From Gamarada debralockiae (Eukaryota; Ascomycota; Leotiomycetes; Helotiales; Hyphodiscaceae), in contig NXFV01002015.1 of NCBI GenBank assembly GCA_002803225.1, positions 1-23,343 on the forward strand: a stretch of 23,343 nucleotides of DNA, given 5' to 3'. The translations under genes were made by a program, and so were the position numbers. The notes beneath the pieces are model-generated. The model was not told the origin of the DNA. It worked only from the letters and a program-made list of their open reading frames with translations, and searched no databases. Positions 19,184-23,343 of this stretch are shown piece after piece. How positions within the stretch are numbered: the stretch's first letter is position 1; each line of letters starts with the position of its first letter.

Positions 19184-20075
19184 ATAATGTCTCGAAACAA
19201 AGTCGATATCATAAGATTTTATGGTAGTGGTACTCTAATTGTTCCCTCTTCGTTCCAAGGTGTTAGTAAGTCTGCCCGCCTCGAGTCACGCCCCAACCCT
19301 CGGTTTACGCAACTCAAGTGGCTCGGGTGAGCATCTTGACTGATTATGCATTGAGGGCCATTTTAGCACCCGAGGGGGCTCGTTTTGAGTCCTGGATACA
19401 CTTTCTTTGTCATATCTCTAAGCGCAGGTACCATTTTGGCTCCCTGAAAAGGCCCTGAGCAGCACTATATTACGGAGCCTGTTAGTCCCTGGGGGCCTGC
19501 TCTAGCTCCTTTGTAATCCAGATGCAGTTTCTCAATCGCATACTCAGGTCCTTGTTCTGGCTCCTGTTCTAACCTTACAAGCATCACTACCGGAGCCGTT
19601 ATGGGATTCCTAACACACTGGTCGCACCTGTAATGCAGCAAGTTAAGCACTGCTCTATCTGGACTAAAAGATCATGTATAATACCCTTATGGGCGATGTG
19701 CGCTCGCACGACCTGACACGTGCTACGCTGAGGTGATGTTAATGACGAGAATTGCGATCTTTTAATCTAGCAAGTGTAGTGTGAGAGCCCAACCTGGTGC
19801 ATTAGGCCTTGAGTAGTTATGAACTCTGGATACGTGATAAGTGATAATGTAGCTTACTATATTGCTAAAGGTTACACGTCACAGTATAGTATTAAGATAG
19901 TATGTTAAGTTAAATACCACTCTGATTTACTAAGGAAACTATCCTGCCTTTATAGGCCTTTGTGCAAAAGGGATCACAAGATTGATTTTATTGGATCTGA
20001 TCATCAAAAAGCCTATCATGTGATCTATGCCTTATCTATGCCTGAGGTTTTAACGTGTTACGCAACTGTATCAGA
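19184..20075. other. Intergenic stretch with no gene seen
   Basis: Apart from the 3' region of the Clr5 gene, I see no coding signal. A 61-codon minus-strand frame (19465-19650) has no ATG start worth trusting and no recognisable motif. Composition shifts from GC-richer (19260-19660) to AT-rich (19800-19960), suggesting patchwork relics. Confidence 0.45.
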
Positions 20076-20935
20076 TTACGAGTCCGAAGGCACGCCATCT
20101 GAAAGAGTATGGTCTTCTCCCACAGTATCCCAATCAAATCCAAACACCCAAGACTCATCTCCAGTGCTTTGCGCAGATAGTCCATCTCCAGTGCTTTGCG
20201 CAAATAGTCCATCTCCAGTGCTTTGCGCAAATAGTCCATCTCCAGTGCTTTGCACAAATGGTCCATCTACAGGATTGAGTGGAGTAGTCCCAAGTCCCGG
20301 CTGAGGACCCCACAAAATTATATTTTGGGTTTGAGGAATAATTGTTGAATTATCGACCTCATTATGGACAGGTTGAGCATTCGAAAAATTTACATCTTGA
20401 TACTGTGTGGTAGTTGTTGCGGTATATGAATGGCTTGACGTAGGAAGTAACGAGAGTTTATCATGAAAGAGCTGATCGTCTATAGTGCCGTCTTCAGCCG
20501 AGGTACCCTGGGCTCCTTGGGAATCTAGTGGCGTCGGGACCCTGCCTGATTAGCTGGGTAATTTCCACAAGCAAGACACTTACTGAGACTGATTACCGTT
20601 ATCTCGGAAATCTTCTGCACTGGCATCGGACTCGCTGCGAATTGTTAGTCGCTTTGTTTTGAATCTAGAATTGGATATGTTTAGTGTTCATACTAGTTTT
20701 GGACCCATCCCTCCGCCTGCCATCGCTTCAGTGCGGTATCTAGTTGACGATGACTGCCAAAAGGTTAATTCTAGAGACTATACTCGAAGCAAGTTAAGGG
20801 TTACCTAGGAAAGAATCTCTTCTTTTTGTAAAGGTATCGTAATATTTTGGTGAGTGGGTAATGCTTATTTGCCATGGATACGATCTTGTCCTTGTAATTT
20901 GCCCAATCAGGCTCGTGCATACGACGAGAAGACAT
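20076..20935 (-). CDS. Clr5-domain protein with 9-residue tandem repeats
   Basis: Four exons on the minus strand: 20935-20805, 20753-20694, 20634-20584 and 20541-20076, giving 235 aa. The introns are 51, 59 and 42 nt. Donors are GTAACC, GTATGA and GTAAGT, and intron 2 has CTAAC 9 nt before its CAG. The N terminus (residues about 7-62) fits a Clr5 domain: HEPDWANYKDKIVSMANKHY, LTKILRYLYKKKRFFPSHRQ, LDTALKRWQAEGWVQN. In fission yeast Clr5 acts in silencing; roles of the many filamentous-fungal members are mostly unknown. Residues about 64-170 are polar and disordered. Four copies of a QSTGDGLFA-type repeat follow, then an acidic aromatic tail (WVFGFDWDTVGEDHTLSDG). Intron 3 could instead run 20596-20546 (GTAATC donor), also in frame. 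The gene could be a recent copy or a decaying one; no break is visible. Confidence 0.7.
20156..20263. repeat. 27-bp minisatellite, four copies, inside the Clr5 gene
   Basis: Four head-to-tail 27-bp units start at 20156, 20183, 20210 and 20237, with a fifth partial at 20264. Each begins CATCTCCAGTGCTTTGC. Because 27 is a multiple of three, the array adds nine residues per unit and keeps the minus-strand frame open. The units differ at only a few bases. Confidence 0.95.
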
Positions 20936-21128
20936 TTCGATCTATTGCTTAATCGCCGGATAGAATAGATCTACTGTTCAGTATGTCTCTTTATCTTGGA
21001 GAGTGCTGACCATATTCAGCATTTTGGATTGCGGATTCTCGATTCTGTTTTCAATGTATGGTGTTCTGTCTTCTGTTCACACTACTAAATTTAGAAATGG
21101 TACGGCAAGGGTCATCTTGGAGACCCTC

Positions 21129-21275
21129 TTAAAGACCATCTTTGAGATCTTGGAGATCATCTTGATCATCGCCTTGGAGATCATCTTGATCATCGTCTTG
21201 GAGATCATCTTGATCATCATATTCGAGATCATCTTGATGATTAACACTCTTTATATTTTTTGTAGCAGGCGCCAT
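21129..21275 (-). CDS. Small Asp/Gln-rich repeat ORF, unrecognised
   Basis: A 48-aa ORF starts at an ATG (21275) and reads MAPATKNIKSVNHQDDLEYD, then DDQDDLQ-type repeats. It contains about eighteen Asp. I do not recognise it. It lies on the same strand as the Clr5 gene, 193 bp upstream of that gene's ATG (21129 to 20935). It could be a free-standing small gene, an upstream ORF or first exon of the Clr5 transcript, or a chance frame through a minisatellite. The opposite strand is also open here (Ile/Leu/Glu-rich), so openness alone proves little. Confidence 0.35.
   Translation of the reverse strand: MAPATKNIKSVNHQDDLEYDDQDDLQDDDQDDLQGDDQDDLQDLKDGL
21149..21241. repeat. 24-bp minisatellite, about 3.9 copies
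   Basis: The units start at 21149, 21173 and 21197, with a partial at 21221. Each begins CTTGGAGATCATCTTGATCA (the last diverged at TTCGAG). A period of 24 bp keeps the minus-strand frame and encodes the eight-residue DDDQDDLQ. Confidence 0.93.
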
Positions 21276-22529
21276 AATTGGCTCCTTTTTAGATCTAGAG
21301 GGTGTATTTGAACGAAAATGTCATCTGAATACTGAAGCCGAATTTGGTCACCCCTTCGGAGTCAGCCTTCTTAAGTCACGTGCAAGTTGTCATCCGACTC
21401 AGAGCTTCTTTTGGCCCCCAGTCCACCAGCCCGGGTGTGGCTTGATATTGACCTCGGGCCGCCAAATTTTAAGCTGACCTGGGGATCCTAATCCAACTAC
21501 CACGAAGCTAAAAGTCAAAGAGCGGGGCCAATTCTGGATCCTTTTCTACTCCATGTGCATGTTTTGCATGCGGGAGCCTATTTTGAATCCTTGAGCAATT
21601 ACTCGAGTTCACGGGACAAAGACCCTCACCTAAAAAGACCTAATACAAAATAGGGCTAACTCACCCAAACCTGCTTTAAAAAAGGGACCGACTATTTGTA
21701 CTCAAGCTCCCGGCTATTTGTACTCAACTGTCCCCACTTTCGGGAGTACACCTAATAACCTTGCGCGCCCATACTAATTTGTATGAGCGCGCAAGGCACG
21801 ATATGTCACGATATAAATCAAAGACTATGCAGGACGAAAAATTGAAGCTATTCACCAACCCCCCCCCCAAAATAAAAAAACAGAAAAGACTATCTACACC
21901 TCTATATTATCCAAATCCCACTCTGCATCTTGTGTATGAATATTAGTGACTTCGTGTATCGCAGCGGCAGCTACGGTAGCTACCCCGTCCTGCAATCTTC
22001 CTGGTAAATCGATGAAATACTACACATATAGGCACGCTCCCTTCGGGTTCTTGGCTCATAGGGATCCACGTATCCATTCTCAATTTCCATCATTGCTCAG
22101 GCAGTCGAAGTCGGTCGTTTTAGGCCCATTTGAACCACAAACAGCTGCCCTTGTGGTGACCTAGGTCGATCTAGGATAGCTGGCGCAGAACTCGGAGGAA
22201 GCTCCCAAGAGGAGAGGTCCTGTTGAGTACTAGACTCTGCTATTCGTGATATACCCCTCAAGAGTACTACACAGTCGACCTTTACCTCGAATAGGTATAG
22301 GATTCAAGATCGGGCAAGGCAGTGGATTGACCGTAGAAGGCGGGGTACTTGAAATTGGCCTGTGATAGTACTAGTGACGATGTATATCTCCTAGCTAAAT
22401 CACTCCGCCCTTTGTCTTACGCTTCCAAATTGTGTAATAGCAAGGAAGACCAAAAGACTGCTAGATTGTATACATACACCCTAGGGGTGGTGGCCCTGAC
22501 ATAAGCAACTTAGTATACTCTTGGAGTAT
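21276..22529. other. Gene-poor stretch with short direct repeats
   Basis: I see no gene. The 14-bp word CTATTTGTACTCAA is repeated directly at 21692-21705 and 21714-21727, followed by CGGGAGTAC (21741-21749), which resembles a DNA-transposon end. A strong hairpin sits at 21759-21796. A C-run at 21862-21870 and assorted low-complexity DNA follow. Short open frames at 21761 and 21946 have no recognisable product. Confidence 0.4.
21759..21796. repeat. GC-rich perfect-type hairpin
   Basis: The arms CCTTGCGCGCCCATAC (21759-21774) and GTATGAGCGCGCAAGG (21781-21796) pair over 16 bp with one mismatch around the six-base loop TAATTT. It may be a transposon terminus, a cruciform or the 3' end of an RNA. 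Its short loop and GC core make it the strongest local fold seen in this part. Confidence 0.8.
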
Positions 22530-22733
22530 TGTGACGGCAGTCGTCGTCACATGTGGCTTACTATGCGACAGCTTGGCGGTTTCGCCCGTTTCGCCTAAGG
22601 TTGGGCTAGGGGTACAAGAGCTCGGCCATTCCATTCCTTTGGCCTTTTCCTTTCTTCCTTAGTTTAGTATTTTGACAGACAATGAGACTTAGATCTTTGC
22701 GCTTTAGACCATTGCTTCGCTCCTGCCGTCACA
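22530..22733. mobile_element. Solo-LTR-like or MITE-like element
   Basis: A 204-bp segment starts TGTGACGGCAG (22530-22540) and ends CTGCCGTCACA (22723-22733), a perfect 11-bp inverted repeat with the TG...CA ends typical of LTRs. There is no coding sequence. The five flanking bases (AGTAT and GCAGT) do not match, so a target duplication is not seen, which leaves both a recombined solo LTR and a non-autonomous DNA element possible. Confidence 0.5.
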
Positions 22734-23226
22734 GCAGTGACGAATTACACTAAGGATCTGACTATTACTTAAGCTAGAGCAAACCAATTCTTCGATCAAG
22801 ACAAGAACCTTAGGCTCTAGAGCAGCAATTCGGTGTGCTGGATAGGCAGAAAGGTCTGCGGAGGCAAGGTGGTTGTGAGATCCCTGGGGAACGTTGAGTT
22901 TCCGTTAGCTTGATTTGCAGTCTTTCTTTAGTATAACACACATAGTACAACTACATCTTTTAAAGCTAGCGCTCTTCCGGTGCCTTTGAGAATAAATCTC
23001 AGGGTTCTAACTCTTATATACAGTCCTTCCTTGCCTATCACAAGCATATACAATCTTCGTAGGTTATCTTTGTTCGGCTAGGTAGACCTGACAACAAATG
23101 CATATCCATAGGCTTTTGCGTGGTCTTGAATAGAAGCAAACGCAGTATCGATATCAGTATAAAACTACTGCTGAAGGAGGGGGCCCGCAAGCCTTAGGCG
23201 TTAGGGGGGCCATAGTAAAAGGTGTG
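22734..23226. other. Intergenic stretch, possible further LTR-like DNA
   Basis: No gene is seen. On the minus strand a TATA-like TGTATATAAGAG (about 23015-23026) is followed by leader-like sequence, much as in the left-edge element, but no TG...CA boundaries were found. Confidence 0.4.
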
Positions 23227-23343
23227 GTAGATGATATAGATGGTAGATGATGTGGATAGTAGATGATGTGGATGGTAGATAATGTGGATGGTAGATGATG
23301 TGGATGGTAGATGATATGGATGGTAGATGATGTGGATGGTAGA
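23227..23343. repeat. 16-bp tandem repeat running off the right edge
   Basis: Just over seven copies of the unit GTAGATGATGTGGATG with scattered A/G and other single-base variants, starting at 23227 and still in register at the last base. The 16-bp period would shift frame each copy, so it is not a coding repeat. The full length is unknown. Confidence 0.95.

Noticed and set aside
19465..19650. 61-codon minus-strand ORF with a CxxC
   Set aside because: A single CxxC pair, no ATG in a good context and no continuing frame.
20156..20263. CRISPR array
   Set aside because: The units are contiguous with no spacers, and the genome is eukaryotic.
19960..20304. Plus-strand ORF with an SPVLCAN repeat
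   Set aside because: It is the shadow of the Clr5 last exon; it lacks an ATG start, and the minus strand has a spliced domain-bearing gene.
21003..21311. Plus-strand Ile/Leu-rich repeat ORF that resembles a membrane protein
   Set aside because: It is a translation of the 24-bp minisatellite, no family resemblance, and its start is not an ATG in a convincing context.

Overview
The window looks like nuclear DNA of a filamentous ascomycete (Pezizomycotina, perhaps Leotiomycetes; the class is a guess from overall protein character). The evidence is dense protein-coding genes with very short introns (mostly about 42-60 nt, GTAAGT-type donors, CTRAC/CTAAT branch sites), fungal housekeeping proteins, fungal Tc1/mariner relics carrying changes typical of repeat-induced point mutation (RIP), and a Clr5-domain gene, a family expanded in filamentous fungi.

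Layout. (1) 1-4.1 kb is a transposon graveyard: an LTR-like stretch cut by the left edge, a 1.74-kb Tc1/mariner element with 32-bp terminal inverted repeats and a decayed transposase, a second diverged Tc1/mariner transposase relic, and a MITE-like element with 19-bp inverted ends. (2) 4.3-18.0 kb is a compact block of seven housekeeping genes: mitochondrial ribosomal protein bL17m (+), UTP25 of the rRNA processome (-), eIF3 subunit f (+), an R3H-SUZ RNA-binding protein (-), a ZCCHC10-like zinc-knuckle/RS protein (+), the splicing factor Cwf18/CCDC12 (-) and a mitochondrial PPR protein (+). They alternate in strand, so neighbours share either a divergent promoter or a convergent 3' end. Every one is an RNA or ribosome factor. 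(3) 18.0-23.3 kb is gene-poor: a protein-kinase fragment, a spliced Clr5-domain gene on the minus strand with an in-frame 27-bp minisatellite, a small Asp/Gln-rich ORF just upstream with its own in-frame 24-bp minisatellite, a strong hairpin, a 204-bp element with perfect 11-bp inverted ends that looks like a solo LTR, and a 16-bp tandem repeat running off the right edge.

The most striking observation is in the zinc-knuckle gene. Its first intron only restores the CCHC knuckle (CQKCLKKGHYSYEC) if it is spliced as an AT-AC intron, with 5' ATATGT and 3' TTAC. The available GT-AG alternative also keeps frame but deletes the zinc-binding His. Other points of interest are the hand-assembled four-exon Clr5 gene, an upstream ORF that overlaps the eIF3f start codon, and two of three mariner catalytic residues lost by C:G to T:A transitions. 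All splice junctions were placed by eye and none has transcript support here.
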